Notes: generated from the letters alone by a model not told the origin. A stretch of 51,699 bases of DNA from Yinghuangia soli (GCF_021502675.1 NZ_JAKFHA010000014.1:8505-60203), one strand, 5' to 3'. Counted from the stretch's first letter, positions 9,336 through 17,722 are shown. Numbers and translations are program-made.

Positions 9336-10595
9336 ATGCGGGTGGTCATTGCAGGGCAGGGGTACGTGGGGCTGCCGCTGGCCGTGCGTGCCGCGCAGGT
9401 GGGGCACGAGGTCGTCGGGTACGACACCGACGAGCGGCGCGTGAAGCAGCTTGCCGCGGGCGAGTCGTACGTCGAGGACATCCCGAGCGAACAGGTCCGG
9501 GAGATTCTGGACGCGGGTAGGTACAAGGCGACCGCGGAGCCACGGGACTTGGGCGGTTTCGATATTGCGGTGATCACGGTGCCGACTCCCCTGCGGGAGG
9601 GCGTGCCGGATCTGACGTACATCGAGGACTGCGCGAAGACGCTGGCCCGGTACCTGCGGCCGGGGGCGACGGTCGTCCTGGAGTCGACGACCTATCCGGG
9701 GACGACGGAGGAGCTCGTCGGGCCGCTGCTGGAGGAAGGGTCCGGGCTCACGGCCGGGCGGGACTTCCATCTGGGGTACAGCCCGGAGCGGATCGACCCG
9801 GGGAACCCGACGTGGAATCTCGTGAATACGCCGAAGATCGTGTCGGGGATAGACGCAGCGTCGCTCGACGTCGTGGATGCGTTCTACGGGTCGCTGATCG
9901 AGCGGACCGTGCCGGTGTCCTCGCCGAAGGAAGCCGAGCTGGTCAAGCTCATCGAGAACACCTTCCGGCACGTCAACATCGCGCTGGTCAACGAGGTCGC
10001 GATGTTCGCGCATGATCTCGGCATCGATGTGTGGGAAGCGATCGACGCGTGCTCGACCAAGCCGTTCGGGTTCATGCGCTTCACGCCGGGGCCAGGGGTG
10101 GGCGGGCATTGCCTGCCGATCGATCCTTCGTACTTGTCGTGGCGGGTGCAGCGGGCGCTGGGGCAGAGCTTCCGGTTCGTGGAGCTGGCGAACGACGTCA
10201 ACAACCACATGCCGGATTACGTGGTGCGGCGGCTGACCGCGGCGTTCAATACGCGCAAGCGGTCGGTCAACGGGTCGAACGTGCTGCTGCTCGGGCTGGC
10301 GTACAAGAAGAACACCGGGGACGCGCGGGAGTCGCCGTCGACGCAGGTCGCGCGGCTGCTGCTCGACCTCGGTGCCGAGGTCACCGCGGTGGATCCGCAC
10401 GTCGGCCTGGAGCAGCGGGTGGACTCCCGGCTGCAGCGCGCCGAGCTGACCGTGGAGACGGTCAAGGCCGCGGACGCCGTGGTGCTGCTGGTCGACCACG
10501 ACGACGTGGACCTGCAGCTCGTGCGCGAGCACGCGTCGTACATCCTGGACTGCCGGCGCTCGCTGGGCCGTGCCGACAATGTGGAAGTGCTGTGA
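9336..10595 (+). CDS. UDP-sugar 6-dehydrogenase (WbpA/WecC-like)
   Basis: This 419-residue member of the UDP-glucose/GDP-mannose dehydrogenase family oxidises C6 of a UDP-(N-acetyl)hexosamine to the uronate with two NAD+. Visible parts are the N-terminal NAD site 'GQGYVGLPLA' (7-16), the 'ESTTYPGTT' motif, 'SPERIDPGN' and the catalytic Cys259 in 'GPGVGGHCLPIDP'. The GQGYVGLP form and the sequence around the Cys are closer to UDP-HexNAc dehydrogenases (WbpA, TviB, WecC) than to UDP-glucose dehydrogenases. ATG 9336 follows GGGGAGGGAA. Its stop overlaps the next start (GTGA). It probably supplies a UDP-HexNAc uronate to the other sugar genes in this locus. Confidence 0.9.
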   Translation: MRVVIAGQGYVGLPLAVRAAQVGHEVVGYDTDERRVKQLAAGESYVEDIPSEQVREILDAGRYKATAEPRDLGGFDIAVITVPTPLREGVPDLTYIEDCAKTLARYLRPGATVVLESTTYPGTTEELVGPLLEEGSGLTAGRDFHLGYSPERIDPGNPTWNLVNTPKIVSGIDAASLDVVDAFYGSLIERTVPVSSPKEAELVKLIENTFRHVNIALVNEVAMFAHDLGIDVWEAIDACSTKPFGFMRFTPGPGVGGHCLPIDPSYLSWRVQRALGQSFRFVELANDVNNHMPDYVVRRLTAAFNTRKRSVNGSNVLLLGLAYKKNTGDARESPSTQVARLLLDLGAEVTAVDPHVGLEQRVDSRLQRAELTVETVKAADAVVLLVDHDDVDLQLVREHASYILDCRRSLGRADNVEVL

Positions 10596-11617
10596 GCGGT
10601 AAGCCTGACGGGGAGGCGCGTCCGGGGTTCAGCCCGGAGCGCCTGGCAAGGCTGGCGGTGCGGGCGGTCGCCGACATGAAGTTGGACCTGACCGGGCGGA
10701 CGGTGCTGACCGAGGCGGCGACGGGCGCGTACGCGGTGACGCCGGTGCTGGCGTCGCTGGCCGGCGCCCGGGTGATCGCGAAGACCCGGGACAGCCGCTA
10801 CGGCACCGCGGAGGAAGTGAAGTTCCTGACGGAGATGATCGGGCTGTTCGCGGGCAGCCGGCATCCCGTGGACATCGTCACCGAGCTGACCCCGGCGCAC
10901 ATCGCCGCGGCCGATGTGGTCACCAACAGCGGCCATCTGCGCCCCATCGATGCGGACTTCGCGGCGCACATGAAGCCGACCGCGGTCGTCCCGCTGATGT
11001 TCGAGGCCTGGGAGATCGGGCTGGGCCGGGACGATGTGGACCTGGCGGCGCTGCGGGCCCGCGGCATCGCGCATGCCGGGACGAACGAACACCACAAGGC
11101 CGTCGGGGTGTTCGAACACCACCGCGCGATGGTCATGCGGCTCCTTTCGGACTGCGGCATCGCGGTGTACGGCGCGAACTGCGTGGTGCTGTGCGACAAC
11201 CCGTTCGAGCCGGAGATCGTGGACGGACTGGTGCGCGCAGGCGCCCAAGTGCACTGTGCGGGCTCGCTCGACCTGGTGAACACGCCCGAGGACGTGGACG
11301 CCGTCATCGTCGCGCTGCGGCCCGGCGGCGAGCCGGTGATCGGTGCGGCCGAGGCGCGGAGGATCGCCGAACGCTGGCCCGGTGCCGTGCTCGTGCAGGT
11401 GTGGGGCGACGTCGACCGCGACGCGCTCACCGGCTGCGGCGTGCCGTTCTGGCCGCTCGCCGCACCGGCGGCCGGGCACATGGCGATCCTGCCGTCCGCG
11501 GTCGGCCCCGAGCCGATCGTCCGGCTGCAGGCCGGGGGGCTCAAGGTTGCCCAGATCCTGCTCACCCGCCCCGAACTGCGCTCCGACGAGGACCGGGAGT
11601 ACGTCGATGAGCTCTGA
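10592..11617 (+). CDS. Rossmann-fold protein of unknown function in the sugar operon
   Basis: The 341-residue protein begins with GTG 10592 overlapping the dehydrogenase stop. 'LTGRTVLTEAATGAYAVTP' and 'AGARVIAKTRDS' resemble a beta-alpha-beta nucleotide-binding start, and 'YGANCVVLCDNPFEPEIV' and 'DVDAVIVALRPGGEPVIG' resemble the second half of a dehydrogenase or adenosylhomocysteinase-like fold. A 'GTNEHHKAVGVFEHHRAMV' stretch is rich in His and may form an active site. I cannot assign a reaction. Its position between the dehydrogenase and the formyltransferase, with overlaps on both sides, indicates a role in making or modifying the same sugar. Confidence 0.7.
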   Translation: MSGKPDGEARPGFSPERLARLAVRAVADMKLDLTGRTVLTEAATGAYAVTPVLASLAGARVIAKTRDSRYGTAEEVKFLTEMIGLFAGSRHPVDIVTELTPAHIAAADVVTNSGHLRPIDADFAAHMKPTAVVPLMFEAWEIGLGRDDVDLAALRARGIAHAGTNEHHKAVGVFEHHRAMVMRLLSDCGIAVYGANCVVLCDNPFEPEIVDGLVRAGAQVHCAGSLDLVNTPEDVDAVIVALRPGGEPVIGAAEARRIAERWPGAVLVQVWGDVDRDALTGCGVPFWPLAAPAAGHMAILPSAVGPEPIVRLQAGGLKVAQILLTRPELRSDEDREYVDEL

Positions 11618-12683
11618 ACGCGCAGCCGCGCCGACCGTCCCGGCCCGCGTGGTCCTGGTCGGCATCGGCCCCACCGCCGCGGACGCGCTCGAGTCGCTGG
11701 CCGCCCGCTTCGACGTGGTCGCACTGGTCCGCCCCGGCGACGACGAGACGACCGCGTACGCCGGGAAGCTCGGCGTCCCGGTCGAGCCGGGCACCCGCAT
11801 CGCGGACATCGAGGCGCTGGTCGAACGGCTGGCCCCGGACGCGGTCGTGGTGTCGTCGTACGACCGGATCCTCCCCGACCGGCTGCTCGCCCGCTGCCCG
11901 TTCGTGAACGTGCACTACTCGCCGCTGCCGCGCGGCCGCGGGCGTGCGAACGTCAACTGGGCGATCATCAACGGCGACACCGAGACGGCGATCTCGGTGC
12001 ACACGATGGCCCCCGGCCTGGACGCGGGCGGCATCCTGCACCAGGAGGCGGTGCCGATCGGGCCGCGCGACACGGTGACGGACCTGTACGACCGGCTCAA
12101 CGCGCGGCAGCGCGCGGTGCTGGCCGATGCCGTCGCCCGCCGCCTGTCCGGCGACGAAGGCGAGCCGCAGGACCACGGCCAGGCGACGTACGGCTGCACG
12201 CGGCTGCCCGACGACGGCGAGATCGACTGGACGGCAGGGACGCTCGCCGCGGACCGCCTGATCCGCTCGCTGACGCCGCCCTACCCCGGCGCGTTCACCT
12301 ACCTGGGGCTGGATCGGCTGCGCATCCTGCGGGCCGAACCCGCCCCGGACGCACCGGAGTACACCGGCCGCGTACCGGGCCGCGTCGTTCTGGTGGACCG
12401 CACGACCCGGACCACCGGCGACAGCGGCACGGGCACGGGCACCGGCACCGGCACCGGCACCGGCACCGGCACCGCGGACGACGGCGGCTGGGTGGACGTC
12501 CTGACCGGCGACGGCGTCCTGCGCGTCCACACCGTGGCCACCGAGGACGGCCCGCCGGTGCCCGCGAACGCGGTCATCCGCTCGGTGAAGACCACCCTGG
12601 GCCTGCGTACTGCGGACCTGCTCCGCCTCGTCCGCGAACTCCGCGACGCACGCGACCACGCCGCAGCGAACGAACTGCCTTAG
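11607..12683 (+). CDS. sugar N-formyltransferase (ArnA/VioF-like)
   Basis: The 358-residue protein carries the N10-formyl-THF-dependent formyltransferase domain. Catalytic Asn101 and His103 sit in 'VNVHYSPLPRGRGRANVNWAI' and Asp139 in 'GLDAGGIL', the triad of Fmt, ArnA and sugar N-formyltransferases. The C-terminal half contains an in-frame Gly-Thr repeat (274-289) and a short OB-like end ('RSVKTTLGLRTADLLR'). The genetic context (UDP-uronate dehydrogenase, aminotransferases) makes an amino-sugar substrate far more likely than Met-tRNA. ATG 11607 overlaps the upstream gene by 11 bases and follows GGGAG. It should formylate an amino group made by the DegT enzymes encoded on the opposite strand. 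Confidence 0.85.
   Translation: MSSERAAAPTVPARVVLVGIGPTAADALESLAARFDVVALVRPGDDETTAYAGKLGVPVEPGTRIADIEALVERLAPDAVVVSSYDRILPDRLLARCPFVNVHYSPLPRGRGRANVNWAIINGDTETAISVHTMAPGLDAGGILHQEAVPIGPRDTVTDLYDRLNARQRAVLADAVARRLSGDEGEPQDHGQATYGCTRLPDDGEIDWTAGTLAADRLIRSLTPPYPGAFTYLGLDRLRILRAEPAPDAPEYTGRVPGRVVLVDRTTRTTGDSGTGTGTGTGTGTGTGTADDGGWVDVLTGDGVLRVHTVATEDGPPVPANAVIRSVKTTLGLRTADLLRLVRELRDARDHAAANELP
12426..12473 (+). repeat. hexanucleotide repeat in the formyltransferase gene
   Basis: Eight tandem hexamers (GGCACG twice, then GGCACC six times) encode eight Gly-Thr pairs. Gain or loss of units would keep the frame and only lengthen or shorten a surface loop. Confidence 0.95.
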
Positions 12684-12840
12684 AACTGCGTGGGAACCGA
12701 GAAGTACGCTGCCGACCCCCGCCGGACGACGAGAGCAACTGCGTCCCGCGGATCCCATCCGCCCGGCCTCCTGCCTCACCATGCGGAGGGCCCCTCCCCG
12801 GGCCCGTCCCTCCCCGGACGCAACCAGGGGGCCACATGTC

Positions 12841-12873
12841 CGGGGCACGTCTGGGGCACGTCCGGGGCACGTC
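12841..12873 (+). repeat. three tandem 11-bp units upstream of the synthase gene
   Basis: The unit cggggcacgtc is present three times (the second copy has t for c at its first base), ending 45 bases before the GTG start at 12919. The 11-bp period is about one helical turn, so the units would face the same side of the DNA. A regulatory role is possible but unproven. Confidence 0.7.
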
Positions 12874-12918
12874 CGCAGCCACCCCCTAGGCTCGGAGACC
12901 TCACGACGAGAGGGGCGG

Positions 12919-13851
12919 GTGAGCCGGGTGGGCAGGTGGGATCGGGCCCTGGATGCGGCAGGGGTGCGGGATCCTGAGCTGCGGGCGGCCTACGGGCGCC
13001 GGCGGCGCCAAGTGGCCCAGTACAAAAAGGAAGCCGCGCTGGCCACCGGTCTGCTGCTGCCGGCGGCGCTGGTCCCGCATGTCCTCGCGGCGACGGCCTT
13101 CATGCACGGCACCGACACCTTGGTCGACGGCGGCGGCCCTGTCACCGCGCGCCGGACGGCGTTTGCCCAGTGGCGCCAGGCCGTCACCGAGGCGCTGCGC
13201 AGTGGCCGTACCGACGACCCGGAGCTCCGCCCGCTGCTGCACAGCGTCCAAGCGCATCCGGTCCTGGGCGAACGGGTGTTGGACTACCTCGCCGTGGCAG
13301 ACGCGGACCTGGACTTCGCGGGCTTCGCGACCGAGGACGACTACCAGGCCTATCTCGATGCGTACTCGCTGCCCGCCTTCATGGTCGTCGCCGCGCTGCT
13401 GGGGCCGGACGGCGACCAGACGGCCTACCGGGCCGCCTGCCGGACGTTCATCGACTCCAGCCAGCGGCTCGACTTCGTGAACGACCTTGCCGAGGACCTG
13501 GCGGACGGCCGGCTCGCCATCCCGGAGCAGACCCTGGCCGAGCACGGCGTCACACGGGGCGACCTGGAGCAGGCCCGGCCGACCCCGGCCGTGCGTGCCC
13601 TGCTGGGCGACCTGCTGGACCAGGTGGCCCGCACCCAGGCCGAGGCCGCTGCGGTCATCGGCCTAGTGCCGACCGCTCACCAGCCGATGGTCCGCTGCAT
13701 CGTCGGCATCGACCGGCTCACCCGCACCGCGGCCCGAGCCGATGTCGACGCTCTCCTCCGCCGCTCGGCAGGCCCACCGAAGTTCGCCGCACTGCGCCTG
13801 CTCGGCCGCGAGTATCTCCGGACCCGCCGGCGCCCCCCGGCGAGGCCCTGA
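12919..13851 (+). CDS. squalene/phytoene synthase family protein
   Basis: The 310-residue protein has both Asp-rich motifs of head-to-head prenyl synthases. The first is 'FMHGTDTLVDGG', followed by 'ARRTAFAQW' as in CrtB/HpnD. The second is 'FVNDLAEDLADGRLAIP', which aligns with the 'RDxxxDxxxGRxYLP' motif. The 'LLLPAALVPHVLAATAF' lead-in also fits the family. It should condense two prenyl diphosphates or bind them. GTG 12919 is preceded by GAGAGGGG. It is the last + strand gene of the sugar locus and meets the hydroxylase gene with a 6-base gap. No other isoprenoid genes are nearby, so its link to the sugar pathway is unclear. Confidence 0.8.
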   Translation: MSRVGRWDRALDAAGVRDPELRAAYGRRRRQVAQYKKEAALATGLLLPAALVPHVLAATAFMHGTDTLVDGGGPVTARRTAFAQWRQAVTEALRSGRTDDPELRPLLHSVQAHPVLGERVLDYLAVADADLDFAGFATEDDYQAYLDAYSLPAFMVVAALLGPDGDQTAYRAACRTFIDSSQRLDFVNDLAEDLADGRLAIPEQTLAEHGVTRGDLEQARPTPAVRALLGDLLDQVARTQAEAAAVIGLVPTAHQPMVRCIVGIDRLTRTAARADVDALLRRSAGPPKFAALRLLGREYLRTRRRPPARP

Positions 13852-13857
13852 CCATCC

Positions 13858-15375
13858 TCAGCCGACCCGCTCCGACGGATCCACCCGCAGCGGCACCGTC
13901 CCGCCCGCCACGCACTCGCCCGTCTTCAGGTCCCACTTCCAGTGGTGCCGCGGGCATTCCACGACGTCGCCCTCGATGTCCGCATGCGCAAGGTCCTCGC
14001 CCGCGTGCGGGCAGAACCGCTGGAACGCGTACCCGCAGCGCTCGATCGTCTCCCCCGCGGCCGCGTCGTCGCGTTCGCGGACCATCTGCATGGTCTGGGC
14101 CGGCTGGTTGCCGTAGCGCAGCAGGCTCATCAGCGTCAGGTCGAAGACGTCCGGGTCGCGGTGCAGGCTCAGCCGCAGCGACAGCAGCGCCTCCTCCCAG
14201 CCGATCCGCCCTTCCACGATCGCGCGCAGCGCCCGCGGCGGGACGTGGATGGTGTACCCGGCGTCCACCGGGTCCTCCTCCAGCACCCCGCCGACGCGCC
14301 CCAGCCGGACCGCCCAGGTGCTGCCGTCCGCGACCAGCCGCACGTCGCGCTGGTAGTCGGCCAGGAAGCGCTTGTTCCAGTTCGTCAGCTTGGCGAAGTA
14401 CGCGTCCAACTCGGCGGCGCCGACCGGCTGGAACGGCTCCTCGTGGTACGCGGACCACTCGTCCTCGCGCCGCGCCCGGTACGCCGCGAGGTACGCCTCC
14501 GGCTCGGTCCGCCACCGCCCGCGCTCAGGGTCGGCGCTCTCCTCCACCCCGTCCGCGGTCAGCACGTCGCCCGGCTCCAGGCACACCGTGCCGACCTCGG
14601 GGCAGTCCGCCGCGAAATCCGCGGCCAGGTCGTCCCACACCGGGAAGATGGTGGCCGAACGGTCGTTGAAGCGCTCCAGCTCCGGGTCCAGGAAGCACGG
14701 CGGCCCGGCGGCCGGCAGGTACGTCGACGCACCCGTCAGCCGCACTTTCCGCACCAGCGTGTCGTACAGGTCGCCGCGGATCTCCGCGGTCTTGCGGCGC
14801 TGCACTTCGTCCGGGTACGCGTAGCAGTTCGGGTACCACATCGCGCCCGAGTACTGCGCGGACAGCACGTCGACGTCCGTGGGCAGTTCGGACAGCGGCG
14901 TGTTGCAGTCGTTCAGGTCCAGAAAGCGGAAGCCGTCGAGGTCGACGATGAGCCCGCTGTCCTCCTTGTGGCTGGTGTCGAGCAGCATCGTGAGCACGAA
15001 CCCCGGTGCCGCCTCGTGCACTTCCTTGTGGCCGAGCGCGACCACGGACCGGAAGCCGAGCCCCTCCAACCGGCGCACGACCGACTTGGAGCGGAACCGC
15101 GGCACGACCACCGTGGTCGCGTCGCGGTCCAGCAGTGCCAGCGCCCGCTCGTCGAAGTGGTCCTCGTGCGCGTGCGACAGGTACAGCAGGTCGTACGAGC
15201 CGGCCGCCACATGGTCGAGCAGCGGCCGGTTGTCCGGGAACGGGAACCACGCGCCGAGGAACGCCGGGTGGAACCACGGGTCGATCAGCAGGCGCACGCC
15301 CGCGTGCTCGATCTCGTACCCGGCGTGCCCGAGCGAGCGGATCCGGGCGCCCGCGGGCAGCGTGCGTCCGGTCAC
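13858..15375 (-). CDS. MBL-fold/Rieske amino-sugar hydroxylase, NamH/CMAH-like
   Basis: The 505-residue protein fuses an UlaG-like metallo-beta-lactamase domain (motif SHAHEDH, residues 67-73) to a C-terminal Rieske [2Fe-2S] domain (Cys455-x-His457 and Cys474-x2-His477 in 'CPRHHWKWD'). Size, domain order and the 'FPFPDN' start resemble mycobacterial NamH, which hydroxylates UDP-MurNAc to the N-glycolyl form. The Rieske sequence also resembles CMP-Neu5Ac hydroxylase, which makes Neu5Gc. I therefore predict hydroxylation of an N-acyl group on a nucleotide sugar. Start GTG 15375 overlaps the aminotransferase stop (GTGA). The substrate is unknown and context favours a UDP-diamino sugar over UDP-MurNAc. 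Confidence 0.8.
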   Translation of the reverse strand: MTGRTLPAGARIRSLGHAGYEIEHAGVRLLIDPWFHPAFLGAWFPFPDNRPLLDHVAAGSYDLLYLSHAHEDHFDERALALLDRDATTVVVPRFRSKSVVRRLEGLGFRSVVALGHKEVHEAAPGFVLTMLLDTSHKEDSGLIVDLDGFRFLDLNDCNTPLSELPTDVDVLSAQYSGAMWYPNCYAYPDEVQRRKTAEIRGDLYDTLVRKVRLTGASTYLPAAGPPCFLDPELERFNDRSATIFPVWDDLAADFAADCPEVGTVCLEPGDVLTADGVEESADPERGRWRTEPEAYLAAYRARREDEWSAYHEEPFQPVGAAELDAYFAKLTNWNKRFLADYQRDVRLVADGSTWAVRLGRVGGVLEEDPVDAGYTIHVPPRALRAIVEGRIGWEEALLSLRLSLHRDPDVFDLTLMSLLRYGNQPAQTMQMVRERDDAAAGETIERCGYAFQRFCPHAGEDLAHADIEGDVVECPRHHWKWDLKTGECVAGGTVPLRVDPSERVG

Positions 15376-16490
15376 GAGACGCTCCGCAGCGCCTTCGCCA
15401 GCGCCTCGGCGACCCGCACCTGCTGCTCCTCGGTGATCTGCGGGAACAGCGGCAGCGTCAGGATCTCGGACGCGGCCCGCTCGGCGACCGGGAAGTCGCC
15501 CGGGGCATGGCCCAGTTCCAGGAACGCCGGCTGCAGGTGCACCGGCACCGGGTAGTGCACCCCGGCACCGATCCCGGCGGCATTCAGCTCCGCCAGCACC
15601 GCGTCGCGCATCGGCACGCGGACCGCGTACAGGTGCCACACGTGCTCGTTGCCGGGGGCGGTACGCGGCAGCCGCACACCGTCCACGTCGGCGAGCAGCG
15701 CGTCGTAGCGGGCCGCGGCGGCCCGGCGGGCGGTGTTCCAGTCCGCAAGGCGCCGCAGCTTGGCGCGCAGCACCACGGCCTGCAGGGTGTCCAGACGCGA
15801 GTTGAAGCCGAGCCGGTCGTGCACGTACTTGCGGGACGAGCCGTGGTCGCCCAGTTCGCGGATCGCCGCGTCCAGCCCGGCATCGTCCGTGAGGACCGCC
15901 CCGGCATCGCCGTACGCGCCGAGGTTCTTGCCCGGGTAGAAGCTGGTGCCCGCGGCCCGGCCCCACGAGCCCGCACCGCGGCCGACCTGGGTGGCGCCCT
16001 GGCACTGCGCGGCGTCCTCGAAGAGGCGCAGCCCGTGCTCCTCGGCCGCCGCGGCCAGGGCGGCCATCGGCGCCAGCTGGCCGTTCAGGTGCACCGGGAG
16101 CAGGCCCCACACGTCCGAACCGCCCGCCGCCGAAGCGGCCGCAGCCGGGTCGAGCAGCAGGTACTCGTCGTCCACGTCCGCGAACACCGGGCGGCCGCCC
16201 GCCCGCACGACCGCCTCGGCGGACGCCACGAACGTGTTCGCGGGCATCAGCACCCCGGCACCCGCGGGCATCTCGTCGGCGCGCAGCATCAGCTCCAGCG
16301 CGTCCGTGCCGTTCGCCACCCCGATGCAGTGCGCGACACCGCTGAACACGGCGAACTCCTGCTCGAAGGCGCCGACATCGGGGCCCTTGATGAACGCCCC
16401 GGTGGCCAGCACCCGGGCGAATCCCTCCTCGACCTCGGCCGCCACTTCGGCGTGCCCGGCCAGCAGGTCGACCAATGGAACGTTGCTCAC
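15372..16490 (-). CDS. DegT/DnrJ/EryC1/StrS aminotransferase, WbpE/QdtB-like
   Basis: This 372-residue PLP enzyme aminates a keto-sugar nucleotide, using glutamate as the usual donor. The PLP Lys is Lys188 in 'SFYPGKNLGAYGDAGA', and Asp159 in 'FEDAAQCQGA' binds the pyridine nitrogen. The YPGKNLGAYGDAGA form is characteristic of 3-aminotransferases (WbpE, QdtB, FdtB, TylB). GTG 16490 overlaps the preceding aminotransferase stop (GTGA), and the downstream hydroxylase start overlaps its own stop. With the Gfo/Idh/MocA gene at 18744-19844 it would form a WbpB/WbpE-type C3 oxidation and amination pair. Confidence 0.88.
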   Translation of the reverse strand: MSNVPLVDLLAGHAEVAAEVEEGFARVLATGAFIKGPDVGAFEQEFAVFSGVAHCIGVANGTDALELMLRADEMPAGAGVLMPANTFVASAEAVVRAGGRPVFADVDDEYLLLDPAAAASAAGGSDVWGLLPVHLNGQLAPMAALAAAAEEHGLRLFEDAAQCQGATQVGRGAGSWGRAAGTSFYPGKNLGAYGDAGAVLTDDAGLDAAIRELGDHGSSRKYVHDRLGFNSRLDTLQAVVLRAKLRRLADWNTARRAAAARYDALLADVDGVRLPRTAPGNEHVWHLYAVRVPMRDAVLAELNAAGIGAGVHYPVPVHLQPAFLELGHAPGDFPVAERAASEILTLPLFPQITEEQQVRVAEALAKALRSVS

Positions 16491-17677
16491 GCGCCCGCCT
16501 CCGCCATCGCGGCCGCGGTACCCGCCGCCGGTCCCCCTGCTGCAGCGACCAGTTCCGCCACCACGCGGTCCTGCTGCGCCTCGGTCATCTCGTGGAACAG
16601 CGGCAGGATCAGCGAGTCGCGGGTGAGCCGCTCGGTGACCGGCAGCGGGACGTGCTTGGTGTCCGCGTACGCCGGTTCCAGATGCGCCGCCATGATGCCG
16701 CGGCGCCCGGAGATCCCGGCCGCCGACAGCTTCCCGAGCAACTCGTCGCGCCCGTACGGGAAGTCCTCGTCGAGGAGCACCCAGCACGCCTGGAAGTTCG
16801 TCTCGCCGTACGCCGGATCGCCGACCAGCCGCAGGCCCGCCACCCCGGCCAGCAACGTGCGGTAGCGGGCGGCCAGTTCACGCCGCCGCGCGACCATGGC
16901 GTCGAGCCGGCCGAGCTGCACCAGCGCGATCGCGGCCTGCACGTCGGTCATCCGGTAGTTGAAGCCCAGCTCGTCGTACGTCTCGATGACCGGTGCCGCT
17001 CCCCCGCGGTCCGCCGCATCCCGGTCCGCCGCACTGACGCTCATGCCGTGCTCGCGCAGCCGCCGCAACCGGGCCCCGACCTCGGGCCGGTCGACCGTCA
17101 CCATGCCGCCCTCGCCGCAGGTGAGCAGCTTCCGCGGATGGAACGAGTACGTCGCGAACGCCGCCCCCGCACCCACCGGGCGGCCGCGCAGCAGCGAACC
17201 CGCCCCGCACGCCGCGTCCTCGACCACCACGATGCCCAGCGGATCGCACAGCTCCCGCACCGCGTCCAGGTCGGCGGGCACACCGCCCTGGTCGACCAGG
17301 ACGACCGCGCGCGTCGCCGCGGTCCGCACCGCGTCGACCGTCTCCGCGGTCAGGTTGCCGGTCGCGGCGTCCACGTCCGCGAACACCGGCCGGGCCCCCA
17401 CGTACCGGACCGCGTTCGCGGTCGCGATGAACGAGAAGGACGGCACCACCACTTCGTCGCCCGGCCCGACCCCGGCACCGATCAGCGCCAGATGCAGCGC
17501 GGTCGTGCAGGACGACACCGCGACCGCGTCCGCGACCCCGATGCGCGCCGCGAACGCCGCCTCGAACTCCGCCACGCGCGGCCCCTGCGCGACCCACCCG
17601 GAGGCGACCGCCGCAGCCGCGGCCTCCGCCTCCTCGGGCCCGAACCACGGCTTCATGACGGGTATGCGCTCAGTCAC
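16487..17677 (-). CDS. second DegT-family aminotransferase
   Basis: This 396-residue PLP-dependent sugar aminotransferase has Lys183 in 'SFHPRKLLTCGEGGM' as the Schiff-base Lys and Asp154 in 'VVEDAACGAG' as the pyridine partner. The 'FHPRKxxTxGEGGM' form is closer to the ArnB/PglE/PseC-type C4 aminotransferases than to its neighbour, so the two probably act at different positions or on different sugars. GTG 17677 is preceded by a GGGGGGA stretch. Its stop overlaps the next start (GTGA), and 45 bases separate it from the epimerase. It could provide the amino group that the locus formyltransferase modifies. Confidence 0.88.
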   Translation of the reverse strand: MTERIPVMKPWFGPEEAEAAAAAVASGWVAQGPRVAEFEAAFAARIGVADAVAVSSCTTALHLALIGAGVGPGDEVVVPSFSFIATANAVRYVGARPVFADVDAATGNLTAETVDAVRTAATRAVVLVDQGGVPADLDAVRELCDPLGIVVVEDAACGAGSLLRGRPVGAGAAFATYSFHPRKLLTCGEGGMVTVDRPEVGARLRRLREHGMSVSAADRDAADRGGAAPVIETYDELGFNYRMTDVQAAIALVQLGRLDAMVARRRELAARYRTLLAGVAGLRLVGDPAYGETNFQACWVLLDEDFPYGRDELLGKLSAAGISGRRGIMAAHLEPAYADTKHVPLPVTERLTRDSLILPLFHEMTEAQQDRVVAELVAAAGGPAAGTAAAMAEAGA

Positions 17678-17722
17678 TTGTCCCCCCACCGAACCACCAC
17701 TTGGACTCCCCCCACAGACGGT

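Noticed and set aside
13170-14669. A 499-codon frame overlapping the synthase and hydroxylase genes.
   Set aside because: Its composition is Pro/Arg/Ser/Gly with no motif, and both underlying genes are well supported by domain signatures.
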